DNA from: Megascapheus bottae
Lineage: Eukaryota; Chordata; Mammalia; Rodentia; Geomyidae
DNA: 64,000 bases
Assembly (NCBI GenBank): GCA_024803745.1
Contig: JANJXV010000025.1
Span: 17,129,110 to 17,193,109, forward strand
Reading direction: 5' to 3'
The notes below the pieces were generated by a model. It was not told the DNA's origin. It did no database searches and saw nothing but the letters and a program-made list of their open reading frames with translations. Numbering within the stretch: the first letter of the stretch is position 1; each line of letters opens with the position of its first letter. Positions 44,423 to 55,921 of this stretch are shown here, piece after piece. The translations under genes were made by a program, and so were the position numbers.

Positions 44423-44628
44423 GGTCCTGGAGCATGAACTCAGGGCCTATGTGTGCTATCCCTGAGCTTTTGCGCTCAGGTCTAGTGTTCTACCACTTGA
44501 ACCACATGTCCACCTCTTGATTTTTGCTGGTAAATTCAAGATAAGAATCTGTAGACCTTTCTGCCTGGGCTGATTTGAACTGCATCCCAGCTTCCTGACT
44601 AACTAGGGTTACTGATGTGAGCCAATAA
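44423..44628 (-). repeat. B1-Geo SINE
   Basis: Antisense, diverged. Confidence 0.7.
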
Positions 44629-44836
44629 CAAGGCTTGAACTCAGGGCCTCAAGATCTCACTTGCCTTTCCCTGCTTACACCTGGTTTTCTACCACTGGAG
44701 CCAGTACTTTATTAATTGGAGCGAAGAGTCTCTCAAACAATTTCACCTGGACTGGATTAGAACCTTAATCCTCAGATTCTCAGATCTCAGTCTCCTGAGT
44801 AGCTAGCCAAGCTTTTCAACCTGAGCCACCAGAACC
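44629..44836 (-). repeat. B1-Geo SINE
   Basis: Antisense, diverged, head to tail with the previous copy. Confidence 0.68.
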
Positions 44837-45059
44837 TTCCTGGGTGGTATTTGTCCTAACACTTCATACTCTTCTCTTAGATGAATTTTGTTTACAAAAC
44901 CCAGGACATGGTGGTGCACACTAAGCAAGTATTATGCTACTGAACTAAACCTAGCCTAGGAAATTTGTGTGTGTGTAGCTTAGTTATAATTAAGATATTG
45001 TCTGAACTAACACTATAAATTTTCAAAGCATAGAGAGAAAACAGAATTGAAAGGTATAA

Positions 45060-45208
45060 CATTCAGGTTCTGGTCATTGCTATGCCTCTAGCTGTGTAAC
45101 CTTATGAAAAACACTTCTCTGCTTTTACTTTTCTCACCTATATAATGAACACATTGGACAAGAAGATCTCTAAGGTTCTATTTATGTGTAGAATTTCTAG
45201 TAATATGG
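45060..45208 (+). repeat. MIR/MER5A-like ancient repeat
   Basis: ctagctgtgtaaccttatga, 'tctcacctatataatgaaca' and 'gatctctaaggttctattta' follow old mammal-wide consensuses. It is the target of the insertion at 45209. Confidence 0.5.
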
Positions 45209-45240
45209 CTATTAATTACAATAAAAATATATGAAAAAAA
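45209..45240 (+). mobile_element. 32-bp L1-like 3'-end micro-insertion
   Basis: Reads attaattacaataaaaatat, a few more bases and an A run, matching the extreme 3' end of the copies at 12021 and 21737 (on the opposite strand). Perfect 19-bp direct repeats agaatttctagtaatatgg at 45190-45208 and 45241-45259. Confidence 0.88.
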
Positions 45241-45421
45241 AGAATTTCTAGTAATATGGAAAGGTTATGTCAGTATTCAGGAAGGCACAAGAATGCATCT
45301 TTATTTCTCTGAGGTTTGATTCTGACTTGTCATTGATATTTTGGAAAGTTGGGCTTTTTATTAAGCTTCCTTTTTTGGCAGGCTTTATATCTTCAATCTT
45401 CAGGCAACATATATACATATA

Positions 45422-45423
<2 letters not shown>

Positions 45424-45455
<32 letters not shown>
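45424..45455 (+). repeat. (TG)n microsatellite
   Basis: About 15 TG units. Confidence 0.92.
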
Positions 45456-45456
<1 letters not shown>

Positions 45457-45579
45457 TTAAGACATAGAAGTGAGAAACAAAGTTGCAAATGAAGCAAAAC
45501 AGCAATAAAGAAACCTCAAACAAAGGTTTGTGAAAAAAATCATTTCTGGAAGAACTTAACATATATCAATATGAACAAG

Positions 45580-45797
45580 CCAGATGCATGTGGTTCATGC
45601 CTATAATCCGAGCTGTTCAGGAGGCTGAGATAATGAGGCTCATGGTTGAAAGCCAACTTAAGCAGGAAAGGTGGTGCAACTCTGATTGCTCCTTAAGCTA
45701 TGTGGCTCATGTGGAAGAGTGCTACCCTTGAGCAAAAAAAGCCCAGGGACAGTATACAGGCCCTGAGTTCAAGCCCCAAGACTGCTACAAAGAAATC
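45580..45797 (+). repeat. B1-Geo SINE
   Basis: Sense, diverged linker. Confidence 0.75.
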
Positions 45798-45957
45798 TAA
45801 TAATTCCTTATATCCAAATGTTATTGAACTTAAATTGCAGAGGCTGGTTGGGTATTTTTCCATTTTCAGCCAATCAATGAAAACCCTGCCTTGAATTAAC
45901 TTGTTGATGCAAACAATATTTTGTTCGGAAAATGAATTTATGGATTATTTTGTTTTT

Positions 45958-46033
45958 CATCCTAGGGCTCAAATCCAGTGTCTCTCAGGCATGCTGAAGA
46001 AGTGCTTTACCCACTAGCTATATATCTCCAAGC
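45958..46033 (-). repeat. ID-like fragment
   Basis: Antisense; ctagggctcaaatccagtgt. Confidence 0.5.
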
Positions 46034-46097
46034 ATTTATTTCTGCTTTTGCTGTTTATATGAAGGAGTGTGTATGCATGCACACACGCATTCACACG

Positions 46098-46295
46098 TGA
46101 ACCAATATTGAGGCTGGAGTTCTAGTCTAAGAATTCAAGCTCTAGGCTGCAGCTCTACCATTTGAGCAATACCTTCACCTCGGAGATAATCTTCTCTCAA
46201 GGACTTTTCCTGCCAAGGCTGGCTTCGAATCTCCAGCCTCAGATCTCAGCCTCTTAAGTATCTAGGATTGCAGATATGAGCTATCAGTGCCCAGA
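46098..46295 (-). repeat. B1-Geo SINE
   Basis: Antisense; part of the linker lost. Confidence 0.68.
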
Positions 46296-46317
46296 TGTTT
46301 TATGTTTCATATTTTGG

Positions 46318-46495
46318 TGGAACGGGGGTTTGAGCTCAGGTACTTGCTTGTTAGGCAGGTCTACCACTTGAACCAAGCTTTTAACCCTTTTTTTTTTAGG
46401 TAAGGTCTTGTGTTTTTGCCTGAGCTAGTCATGATCCTCCTGCCCTTTGCCTCCCAGGTAACTGAGATTATGGGCATAAAACATTGTGCCTGGCC
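46318..46495 (-). repeat. B1+ID dimeric SINE
   Basis: Antisense; ID-like part to about 46388, a T run, then B1 part ending acattgtgcctggcc. Confidence 0.6.
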
Positions 46496-46510
46496 CCATC
46501 CAACAGTTTT

Positions 46511-46705
46511 GTTTCTTGCCAGTCCTGGGGCTTGAACTCAGGGCCTGGAAACTGTCCTTGAGCTTTCTCAAGGCTAGCACTCTACCACTTGAGTCATAGC
46601 ACCATTTCCATTTTTTTCTTTGTATGTGGTAGCAAGGAATTGAACTCAGGGCTTCATGCAAGCTAGACAAGCACTCTACTTCTGCTAGGTCACACTCCCT
46701 GTCCC
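46511..46705 (-). repeat. IDL-Geo SINE
   Basis: Antisense; tgccagtcctggggcttgaa to cacactccctgtccc. Confidence 0.82.
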
Positions 46706-46868
46706 ACTCTACCACTTTGAGCCACAGTGCCACTTCTGATTTTTTGGTGGTAAATTGGAGATTAAGGGTTTTACAGACTTTCCTGTATGGGCTGTCTTTG
46801 AACCATGATCCTCAAATCTCAGCCTCCTGAGTAGCTAGGATTACAGACCTGAGCCATCAGTGCCTGGG
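46706..46868 (-). repeat. B1-Geo SINE, partial
   Basis: Antisense; outer tail missing, probably the host of the preceding insertion. Confidence 0.72.
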
Positions 46869-47109
46869 ATTTTTTTTTTTTTTTTTTGTCAGTCATGGGG
46901 CTTGAATTCGGGGCTTGGGTGCTGCCCCTGAGCTCTTCAGCTCAAGGCTACCACCCTACCCCTTGAGCCACAGCCCCACTTCCCATATTTTAGTGGTTAA
47001 TTGGAGATAAGAGACTCACATTTAGTGCCCTGGCTAGCTTTGAACCACAATCCTCTGATCTCAGCCTCCTGAGTAGCTAGGATTATAGGCGTGAGCCACT
47101 GTGCCCAGC
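46869..47109 (-). repeat. B1-Geo SINE
   Basis: Antisense, complete; ends gtgagccactgtgcccagct. Confidence 0.83.
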
Positions 47110-47159
47110 TTGTCCAACTTTTGATGTACTTTGGAATATGGGAAATATCATTCATTATT

Positions 47160-47360
47160 ATTATTATTTTTTTTTTGCCAGTCCTGGGCTTGAGCTCAGG
47201 GCCTGAGCCCTGTCCTTGGACTTTCTCAAGGCTAGAGCTCTACCACTTGAGCCTCAGCACCACTTCCGGCTTTTCTATATATGTGGTACCAAGGAATCGA
47301 ACCCGGGTCTTCATGCATGCTAGGCAAGCACTTTAACCACTAGGCCAAACTCCCGGCCCG
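47160..47360 (-). repeat. IDL-Geo SINE with 12-bp target duplication
   Basis: Antisense, young; tcattcattatt at 47148-47159 and 47361-47372; (ATT)n beside the tail. Confidence 0.9.
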
Positions 47361-47386
47361 TCATTCATTATTTTTGTTTGTTGCTG

Positions 47387-47567
47387 TTACTAGGGAATAA
47401 ATTTATGCCCCACAGTTGCTAGGCAGATGTTCTACCACTCAAGCCTCACTTCTTAACCCCTTTGTGTGTTGAGTAGTTGCAAGTTAGGGTTTTGTTTTAT
47501 ACCTGGCTGTGATCTTGTGCTTCTCTGCATTGCTCAGATAGCTGGCATGTGCCACCATATTCAGCCA
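47387..47567 (-). repeat. B1+ID dimeric SINE
   Basis: Antisense; ID-like half then B1 half ending catgtgccaccatattcagc. Confidence 0.55.
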
Positions 47568-47638
47568 ATCTTTGAAATTGTCGCAGAGCGAGCTTTAAGC
47601 CTCAATCTCTCAATTTTCACCTTCAAAAGTAGCTTTTA

Positions 47639-47830
47639 GTGGGCACCAATGGCTCACTCCTGTAATCCTAGCTACTCAGGTGGCTCAAAGTCCTTGAGAC
47701 TCTTAGAGAATTAACCACCAGAAAACCAGAAGTGATACTGTGGCTCAAAGTGTTAGAGCACTAGCTTTGGGCTGAATTGCTCAGGGACAGTGCCCAGGCC
47801 CGGAGTTCAAGCCCCATGATCCACCCCCCC
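47639..47830 (+). repeat. B1-Geo SINE with deletion
   Basis: Sense; lacks the ctgagatctgaggatc part; C-rich run after it. Confidence 0.75.
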
Positions 47831-48101
47831 TCCCACACCCTCCCCCTCCCCTCCCCCCAGCAAAAAAGGAGATACCATTACAATATTGAGCTGCTGTGCT
47901 CATTCAGTTTTATATTTGCATTTATAGCATCCATTGATTTGAAATAGGAAAATTTGGAGGATGGAACTGTCATTTGTTTTGGCTCCTAAGAAGTCTTCAG
48001 ATTGCTTTTCTTTATTCCCAGCAACCTGCCACATATTATTAATTTTTAGGCAATCTAAACTTTATTTGGGAATACTGTTCTTGAATGTGAGATTTTTATA
48101 A

Positions 48102-48103
<2 letters not shown>

Positions 48104-48131
<28 letters not shown>
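48104..48131 (+). repeat. (TA)n microsatellite
   Basis: About 14 TA units. Confidence 0.9.
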
Positions 48132-48132
<1 letters not shown>

Positions 48133-48282
48133 CTTTTTTTGAGATAAGTGTTAAAGAAAGTGTCATGTGGAGCATGGGGGACTTGATAAGCAAGTGGCTA
48201 GAGTAGGCCACATAGTCTTCGAAAACCAGACCATATCCTGAAATCCAGGTTCCCATTATATGGCATATTGTGTGCTTGTGCC

Positions 48283-48368
48283 TTTTTTTTTTTTCCTGGG
48301 CACTGTCCCTGAGCTGCTTTTTGCTCAAAACTGGCATTCTACCACTTGAGCCACAACTTGACTTCTGG
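48283..48368 (-). repeat. Geo-type tail, split host
   Basis: Antisense tail ending acttgacttctggc where the next element enters. Confidence 0.65.
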
Positions 48369-48561
48369 CTTTTTTTTTTTTGCCAGTCCTAGGACTTGAA
48401 CTCAGGGCCTAAGCACTCTCCTTGGGCTTCTCAAAGCTAGAGTTCTACTACTTGAGTCACAGCACCATTTCTGGTTTTTCCTATGTATGTGGTACTGAGA
48501 AATCAAACCTGGGTCTTTGTGCATGCTAGCAAGCACTCTACCACTAGGCCAAACTCCTGAC
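48369..48561 (-). repeat. IDL-Geo SINE
   Basis: Antisense; ends ggccaaactcctgacc, then a TG/TA-rich run. Confidence 0.82.
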
Positions 48562-48640
48562 CTGTGTGTGTGTGTGTGTATACACATATAAATATATGTA
48601 TACATATGTAAATATGTATGTATATATACATATATTTTTT
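48562..48640 (+). repeat. (TG)n and TA/TG-rich tract
   Basis: gtgtgtgtgtgtgtatacac followed by atatgtatacatatgtaa-type sequence. Confidence 0.8.
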
Positions 48641-49430
48641 TATTAAGTGTGTGTATAGAGTTTCCATGTAACAGTAGTTTAAGAATGCAGTGCATTTTGA
48701 TCTATGTCACCCCTTTTCAACATTTTCACACATCCCTCCAATATCCACCTGGTACTTCTCTCTTTTTTTGTAGTAGTTTATTGGACAAAATTAAAACCAA
48801 TAGCAAGAAAAAACCTGTCAACCTCATGGAATTTGGATTTTAGAAGGAGATAGAAATAAAGAATAACTTTATAATGTTAAGAGGTTGATAAATGATACAA
48901 AGGGAAAAACAGCAGAGTAAGAAGGCATTAAAAGTGTAGAGGAGGGTAAGTATAGGAGATTGAGTGGGTACAGCTTTCAGTAAGATTGGTTGGTCCCAGT
49001 GTGATTCTGGCCAGTTAGGCACTCCCCCTGGAGTTTATATATGCTTTTCTGCCTAGCAGAGAGAAAAGGGCAGTGTCTGCAATTGTTCCCAGTACAGCTG
49101 ACACTGAAGGGAAATAGCTCGTCATTGTGTTCTTTTCTCCTGGCTACTCTTCTAACTGACATTCCTGGAAGTTAATCAGGGTGAAAATTGCAGTCAGTCA
49201 TATCTGGAAGCTTCCCGAGTAGCTTGGGACTATGGGCATATGATCCTGCAGTGCAATCTCCATATTTCTATAAATAATAAATATTGTATTCTCCTATTGC
49301 CATCTCCTTATTGAATTTTCTTAATAAGTATATCACACCTTTTGATTAGATCCATATTTATTATTTATTATATTGACTGAATATTTTTCATAGCCATTTG
49401 ATACACTATTATGTTTTCGGGACAACTCTC

Positions 49431-49639
49431 TCTTTTTTTTTTTTTTTTTTTGCCAGTCCTGGGCTTGAGCTCAGGGCCTGAGCACTGTCCTTGGACTTTC
49501 TCAAGGCTAGAGCTCTACCACTTGAGCCTCAGCACCACTTCCGGGCTTTTTTTCTACGTATGTGGTACCGAGGAATCGAACCCGGGTCCTCATGCATGCT
49601 AGGCAAGCACTTTAACCACTAGGCCAAACTCCCGGCCCC
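49431..49639 (-). repeat. IDL-Geo SINE, young, with target duplication
   Basis: Antisense, full length; acaactctc at 49422-49430 and 49640-49648. Confidence 0.92.
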
Positions 49640-49650
49640 ACAACTCTCAT

Positions 49651-49859
49651 TTTTTTGTGTGTGTGTGTGTGTGTTCTTTCTTGTTTTTTAGTTGTGAGGC
49701 TGAGCGTTTTTGCTAGCACTTTGAGCAATGGCACCAGTTTTCTGGTGGTTAATTGGAGATAAGAGTCTCATGGACTTCAGTACTCATGCTGGCTTTAAAC
49801 CTCAGATCTCAGCTTCTTGAGTAGCTAGGATTACAGGAATGAGCCACCAGCACCCAGTT
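49651..49859 (-). repeat. B1-Geo SINE
   Basis: Antisense; TG run near the tail. Confidence 0.75.
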
Positions 49860-50099
49860 CCCCCAGAATTTAATATCATTATTTTTTACTTATATCTTAG
49901 CATTAATCATTTCTTGAAGATTATCCAGTAGATCTGTAATTCTCACAATGAAGTTGAATATTGAGCAATAGATTTGTTGGTTAGTTTCTTCTGTTATTTT
50001 TCTTCTCATTAGCTTTTCTTTCCCCTATCATTCTCTCTGTAATTTATGATTTTCATGATGTCACAGTTGTAGCTTAATGGTAGAGCCCAGGGCTCCATC

Positions 50100-50156
50100 C
50101 TTTTTTTTTCTGCCAGTCTTGGAGCTTAGGTCAGGACCTAGGCACTGTGCCTGAAG
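50100..50156 (-). repeat. Geo-type tail fragment
   Basis: Antisense; tctgccagtcttggagctta. Confidence 0.5.
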
Positions 50157-50389
50157 TCCAAATCTATCCATCTCTTAGCTGTTTCCATTTCACCTATGTA
50201 CACTGAATATTGTGGCATTTCATCCACCATTTCTCTCTCTGTCTTGAAAAATCTTATGTACATCCTGGGTGGTGTGTGTGTGTGTATCAGCATCAGCCAT
50301 AATATAACCACAATCCAATTCCAGATACAAAGCATTTCTAATGCAAAATTCCCCTGTACTTGTTAATATAACCTTCTCGACATGACCAC

Positions 50390-50626
50390 TTTTTTTTTCT
50401 TTTGTCAAGCCAGGGTTTGAACTCAGGGCCTGGGCACTGTTCCTGAGCTTTTTTGCTCACGGATAGTGCCCTACCATTTTGAACCACAGTGCAACTTCTG
50501 GTTTTCTGGTTAATTGGAGATATGAGTTTCATTGACTTTACTGCCTGGATTGGTTTTGAATTGTGATTCTTAGATCTCAGCCTCCTGAATAGCTAGGATT
50601 AAAGGTGTGAGCTACCAGGGCCCAGC
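50390..50626 (-). repeat. B1-Geo SINE
   Basis: Antisense, complete. Confidence 0.8.
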
Positions 50627-50903
50627 AAGATGCATTTATTGAGCTGTAACCCCTTCATAGGTTAAGAAGCATACCTGCACTTGTTGCTTCCCAAGAGTTG
50701 GTTATATTTGGGACACCTGGTTTGTAGACTAACCCTGTTCTGGAAGTCGTTGTGTGTAGATGAGAATGAAAGCAAAGGCAGTATACTGGAGCATTTTTTT
50801 TTTTTTCAGAAATGTGTCTAACCTTTCCTTAGACTTTGTAATAATTTATTGTTTTGACATAGGATCTCTGGGTTGGCTTGGAACTAGCTGTGTAGCAGGA
50901 GCT

Positions 50904-50953
<50 letters not shown>
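50904..50953 (+). repeat. (TG)n microsatellite
   Basis: About 24 TG units, the longest TG run in the window. Confidence 0.95.
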
Positions 50954-50955
<2 letters not shown>

Positions 50956-51170
50956 GGGGCTTTAACTTGGCCTGGGCACTGTCCCTGAGCTCTTCAGCTC
51001 AAGACTACTGCCCTACTCTTGGGCCAAGCCCCACTTCCATTTTCTAGAGATTAATTGGATTTAAGAGTCTCAGGTCCTTTTGTGCCCAGGCTGGCTTTGA
51101 ACCTTGATCCTCAGATCTCAGTCTCCTGAATAGCTAGGATTACAGGTGTAAGCCACCACACCGGGCGTGG
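50954..51170 (-). repeat. B1-Geo SINE, 'caagcccca' subtype
   Basis: Antisense; ends aagccaccacaccgggcgtg. Confidence 0.8.
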
Positions 51171-51174
51171 GTTA

Positions 51175-51258
51175 TTTCTTTTGAGACAGAGTCTTATCAT
51201 GTAACACAGGCTGGCCTAGAACTTTCAATCCTTCCTCCTGCATGTACTGCCAGGCCAG
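51175..51258 (-). repeat. B1 (7SL-derived) fragment
   Basis: Antisense; tgagacagagtcttatcatg and caggctggcctagaactttc. Confidence 0.65.
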
Positions 51259-51556
51259 GCAGAGAATTAGTTAAGTATATTAAGGATTTTTATGGCTAGT
51301 ATAGACAGTGTCATTTATAAAGAATTTTCTTAGCTTATAGTATAGTAGTCTTTGTGTGAAATATCTGAAAGGGGAGATGCATATGAAAAATAATTCCTTG
51401 CATTTTCTGAAAAATGCTAAGTTTTTCCTTTACCTCAGTCTATGGACTTGACCATAGTTTAGAGATGACAGGTTGAGAAACAGAAGAGCTAATGCTTTGA
51501 AAGAGCAGGCAGGTTTCTTACACCTATTTATTCCTAGCTATCACCACTATTTACAG

Positions 51557-51637
51557 GAGGAATTCCTGATGTTTGAATTCAGGACCTTGTGCTTGCTAAT
51601 AAGCAGATGTTCTATCACCTGAACTACATCCCAAGCC
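51557..51637 (-). repeat. ID-like fragment
   Basis: Antisense; gatgtttgaattcaggacct to actacatcccaagcc. Confidence 0.5.
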
Positions 51638-51639
51638 TT

Positions 51640-52740
51640 CCCTATTCACACCCCCCCATCTGTCTTTTTGTTAACATTTAGGAAAAAAAAAACTTTATGA
51701 AGTTTACCTTTGGGGATAATAATTAAATTATAAAGGGCTGTTGTAACCCTCCAATTAGAAGAGGAAGAGGTAGAGCAGGGGTTTTTTTTTGTTGTTGTTG
51801 TTGTTTTTTAAAGCTATTTACTTTAGAAAATCGTTACCTTCTGATTCTCAGTCCACTTAGACACCTACCTTAGTAGGTTTTGTGTGGGGATCAGTTTCAC
51901 CAAGTAAGTCCCTGTAGAGTTAGGACTGAAATATTTACCGACTCAGTATGCTGTTCTGCTAGAACAGAACAGTATTGATAAACTCCAAGGTTCTAAGCCT
52001 GAGTTGAGTAGCTTTGTACTAGTGGAAATGTCAGTTGCTTTTGTGAAATGAAACAGGTCAAGTCTCATAACCCTTGCCTGAAAGTAGCAGCCCTTTAAAG
52101 ACCACACAACTATTATGCATGAGCTGTTGCATGTAAGGATGTGGAGGCAGAGATGCCACACTGTTCTTCCTCCATCAGTATATGACGTGTATGGTCAGAT
52201 GAACCATGCTGAATTAGACTTGTTTTCAAATTGTCAGTTATTCTATTTTTTTATCTAATCTCATTGACAGTATAGGCAGAGAGTTATGGTACTTGGAAGA
52301 GATGACACAGTTCTTTTGTTACTGTAATTAATGTAATAAATTAAGGGAGAGGCCCAAAGGGAAGTTGATTGTTTCTTGTTAGAGCCCTAGGTGGAAACTC
52401 GATTGATTAGTGAGCTGCCAGGAAGTGTGGCAGGTTGAGAGGGAGATGCCTGTTCTTCCAGCTGGCTAAGCTCAGCGTCACTAAGGATGGTTTACATGTT
52501 GTACTACCTTCACCTGAGGCTACTGAAGTATGAAGAGATTTCAGGGCAGCATCTGGAATTCAGAGGAGATAATACAATGTGGGGTTTTGTTGTGTCCCAT
52601 TGGTTTATTTGCAGTACTTCTAGGACATCAAACCCCATTTCAATTTAACATAGTTTAGATTTGAAGGCCTGTCTTTTCAGATCCTAGGAAGATTGGAAGA
52701 ACTGATAAGGAGGAGAGTCTATATGTTAAAACCTTGAGCA
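51640..52740. other. ZNF609 intron 1, no recognised element
   Basis: 1.1 kb without SINE; no exon recognised. Confidence 0.5.
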
Positions 52741-52741
52741 T

Positions 52742-52970
52742 TTGGCTGGGAATATGGCTCTGGGTTCAATTCCTGGGTACCAAATACACAGAAAAAGTCT
52801 GAAGTGGTGCTGTGGCTCAAGTGGTAGAATGCTAGCCTTGAGAAAGCCCAAAGACAGTACCCAGGCCCTGAGTTAAGGACTGAGGACTGGCCAAAAGAAA
52901 AAGAAGCAGAAGCTCAGGGACAGTGCCCAGACCCTGAGTTAAAGGCTCGGGATCAGCATAAAACAAAACA
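52742..52970 (+). repeat. IDL-Geo SINE with head deletion and extended tail
   Basis: Sense; the ID head lacks the lines between tggctc and tgggttcaattcc. A second partial Geo end (agctcagggacagtgcccag) follows at 52910. Confidence 0.72.
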
Positions 52971-52984
52971 AGACAAAAAATTGT

Positions 52985-53411
52985 TGTGTGTGTGTGCTCA
53001 GGTATGTTCCTGAGATATTTATTGATTGATTGATTGCCAGTCCTGGGCTTGAGCTCAGGGCTTGAGCACTGTCCTTGGACTTTTTCAAGAGTAGAGCTCT
53101 ACCACTCGAGCCTCAGTACCACTTCCGGCTTTTTTCTATATACATGGTACCAGGGAATCGGACCCAGGTCTTCGGGCATGCTAGGCAAGCACTCTACCAC
53201 TAGGCCAAACTCCCAGCCCCAGCCCTGAGCTTTTGTGCTCAAACTATGTAGTGCTCTATTATTTGAGCCACAACTCCACTTCTGACTTTTTGCTGGTTAA
53301 CTGGAGATATGAGTCTCAAGAACTTTTCTGACCAGCTGACTTCCAAATGTTATGCTCAGCTCAGCCTCCTTAGTAACTATAATTACACGTGTGAGCCCCT
53401 GAGATTGGCTT
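52985..53411 (-). repeat. B1-Geo SINE split by IDL-Geo
   Basis: Antisense; main part at 53220-53411. Confidence 0.62.
53032..53219 (-). repeat. IDL-Geo SINE, nested
   Basis: Antisense; (ATTG)n beside the tail; ends ggccaaactcccagcccc. Confidence 0.85.
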
Positions 53412-53624
53412 TACTGCCCTTTGTACTTGTAAAAAGCATAGTTGTTAAACAGCCCTATTTAAGTTCAGATATCACAACATATAATGACATTTAGCTCATT
53501 TTTAAATTTTTGTATCTTTAGAATATGCTTAAATGCACATTCTTCCTCTGTTACAATGTGAAAATTAATATTTAATGAAGAATCTTGATTAATGTATGAA
53601 AACTTGAATCCAGGAATTACATCT

Positions 53625-53856
53625 CAAGCTGGGTGCTCATGGCTTATGCCTATAATCCTAACTACTCGAAGCTGAGATCTGAGGATCATGATTCAAAGCC
53701 AGCACAGGCACAAAAGTCCGTGAAACTCATCTCCAACTAAACACCAGAATACTGGAAGTGGGGATGTGGCTTAAGTGATAGAGTGCTAGCCTTGAACTAT
53801 AGAGCTCAAGAGTTCATGCTGAGTTCAAGCCCCATGACTGACAAAAGAAAGAAAAA
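53625..53856 (+). repeat. B1-Geo SINE
   Basis: Sense; complete with small deletions. Confidence 0.78.
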
Positions 53857-53859
53857 AGA

Positions 53860-55060
53860 GAGAGAAAGAAATTATATCTCTTAATTCAGATTTCGTGTTC
53901 TCTTTACCATGTAAACTTTCCTAGAATTATATATAGATTTCTATTCTCCCTTTCAGCATGTGGCTTTGAAAGTGACTACCTATCTAAACAGGCCTAATAT
54001 GTGTATGACCTGAGGTTTTGCAAGCAGATTATTTATAATTACACGTAATTGTCTCTTGCCTAGGCCAAAGCCTTTTAAGATTTATTCAAAACCTATAAGA
54101 TGAAAAGATGGATAATTTACAGTACAGTAGTACTACCTGGATAGTTACCAATTAAAGGAATTCTCTCTTTGAAACCTTCTAGGATGGATATACAGCTCTA
54201 TCTGGTTGGAAAGAAAGCTGCTAGTTTCATTGTTATGCCTGAATATAAGTAGGGCCCATGGCTGATTTTGCTCTTCTTTTCTCTTGATTTTCTAGGAGAG
54301 GCATTTGTGATAAATGCCTCAAAAGGGCCAGTAATCTGAAATGTGTAATTTATAAATGTGTCACTGTGGACCTAATCGTCCTGGAGCTGAATTTGGGTTC
54401 CACATAGTTAACTGGGATCTGAGCTTGGGTGGTTATGATCTGGTACTTCTGAACGCTAACGAGTGGGTACAGAGTATGGAGCACAGTTGTCGTGACCTGT
54501 TGTGGTCCTTTGGCCATATCCAGAGAGGAGGGCCTTCGTGATGAAGTGCAGTAACAAAGCACACATAGGACTGACACATTATAGTGGACAAGTGATTCTA
54601 GAGTTTAGAGGATGGTAGCTCTAAATAGGGAAGAGGAAAAGAAAAAAAGGGAGAAAATGACTCTTTAAAGAGGGTACATTCAAAGTATACGTGCCTTCTA
54701 ATGGTCTCTGTAAGATATTGGTTATCCTGATCCTGTACTTCCCCAGTTTATGCTTTTCATTTCCACCTAGTGTGAGTTATCTTACCTCCTGAGGTTGAGC
54801 ATCTCTACAATGACCTGTCAGAGCCTTGCCTGCTGTGGGGAAGAAAGAAGTGGTTTGGCTGCCATAACCAGGCTGATTAAAGAATCCTTGGCAGTTTTAC
54901 AGTTTATTCCACCAAAGTTATAGACTGATTAGTTTGGAAATAGTAATTTCTGATAAGTCATGGGTTAAAAAAAAATAGGACAACAGCTCTCTAAAAGGAC
55001 ATCACTAACTAGATACATTTTATTTGGCACATTTATCTTGGCACTTCAGATTTGAAGTCC
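53860..55060. other. ZNF609 intron 1, no recognised element
   Basis: 1.2 kb without SINE; two opposite short open frames at 54350-54577 look like chance. Confidence 0.5.
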
Positions 55061-55067
55061 TCTTCAA

Positions 55068-55304
55068 CTTTTTTTTTCCTTAGTCCTGGGGTTTGTACTC
55101 AGGGCTTGAGCACTATCCTTGGGCTTTCCTCAAGGCTAAGCTGTACCACTTGAGCCTTAGCACTACTTCCAGATTTTTCTGAGTAGTTTATTGGAGATAA
55201 GAGTCTTAGGGACTTTCCTGCTCTGGCTGGCTTTGAACTGCAATCCTCAGATCTGAGCCTCCTGAGTAGCTAGGATTAATGGGCAAGAGCCACCAGTGCC
55301 TGAC
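55068..55304 (-). repeat. B1-Geo SINE
   Basis: Antisense, complete. Confidence 0.8.
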
Positions 55305-55484
55305 TTCCAGGACACTCTTGTTTAGTGGATTTTTACTTAAGATATGGATACTGGATATGAGCACAGACCATCAAGTGTTCTTTTTTTGTCTCCAACTCCC
55401 ATTTTAGAAAAAGCAATATGAGTGTGTGTGTGTTGTATGCGTGCATATGCATATGTGCACACACACATGCTTATATGCATACAT

Positions 55485-55700
55485 GCTGGTCCTGAGCTTG
55501 AACTCAAGATATTAGCACTATCCTTGAAGTTTTTCACTCATGCTAGTGCTCTGCCACTTGAACCACAGCTTTACTTCTGGCTTTTTGGTGGTTAATTGGA
55601 AATAAGACTCTCAAAGACTATCTTGCCCAGACTGGCTTTGAACTGTGATCCTCAGATTTCATCTCCCTGAGTAGCTACTAGGGTTACAGGCACCCAGCAA
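55485..55700 (-). repeat. B1-Geo SINE
   Basis: Antisense; TG/TGCA-rich sequence (55421-55485) at its tail side. Confidence 0.75.
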
Positions 55701-55921
55701 CATGAAATTATTTTAATAGCTTAATTACATGCTGATGATAGTGCAGATTTGAGGATACTTAGAATAGTGTGGATTGTATACTAAACCGAGACATAATTGC
55801 AGAGATTACAGAGGTGATAAATTATGATTTGAGAAAGAACTATAATAATCCTATGTAGTAAAGATTCAACTTAACATTCCCTTCCTAGAAATGCTTTAAG
55901 TTCCTTAAAGAATTACTTTCC

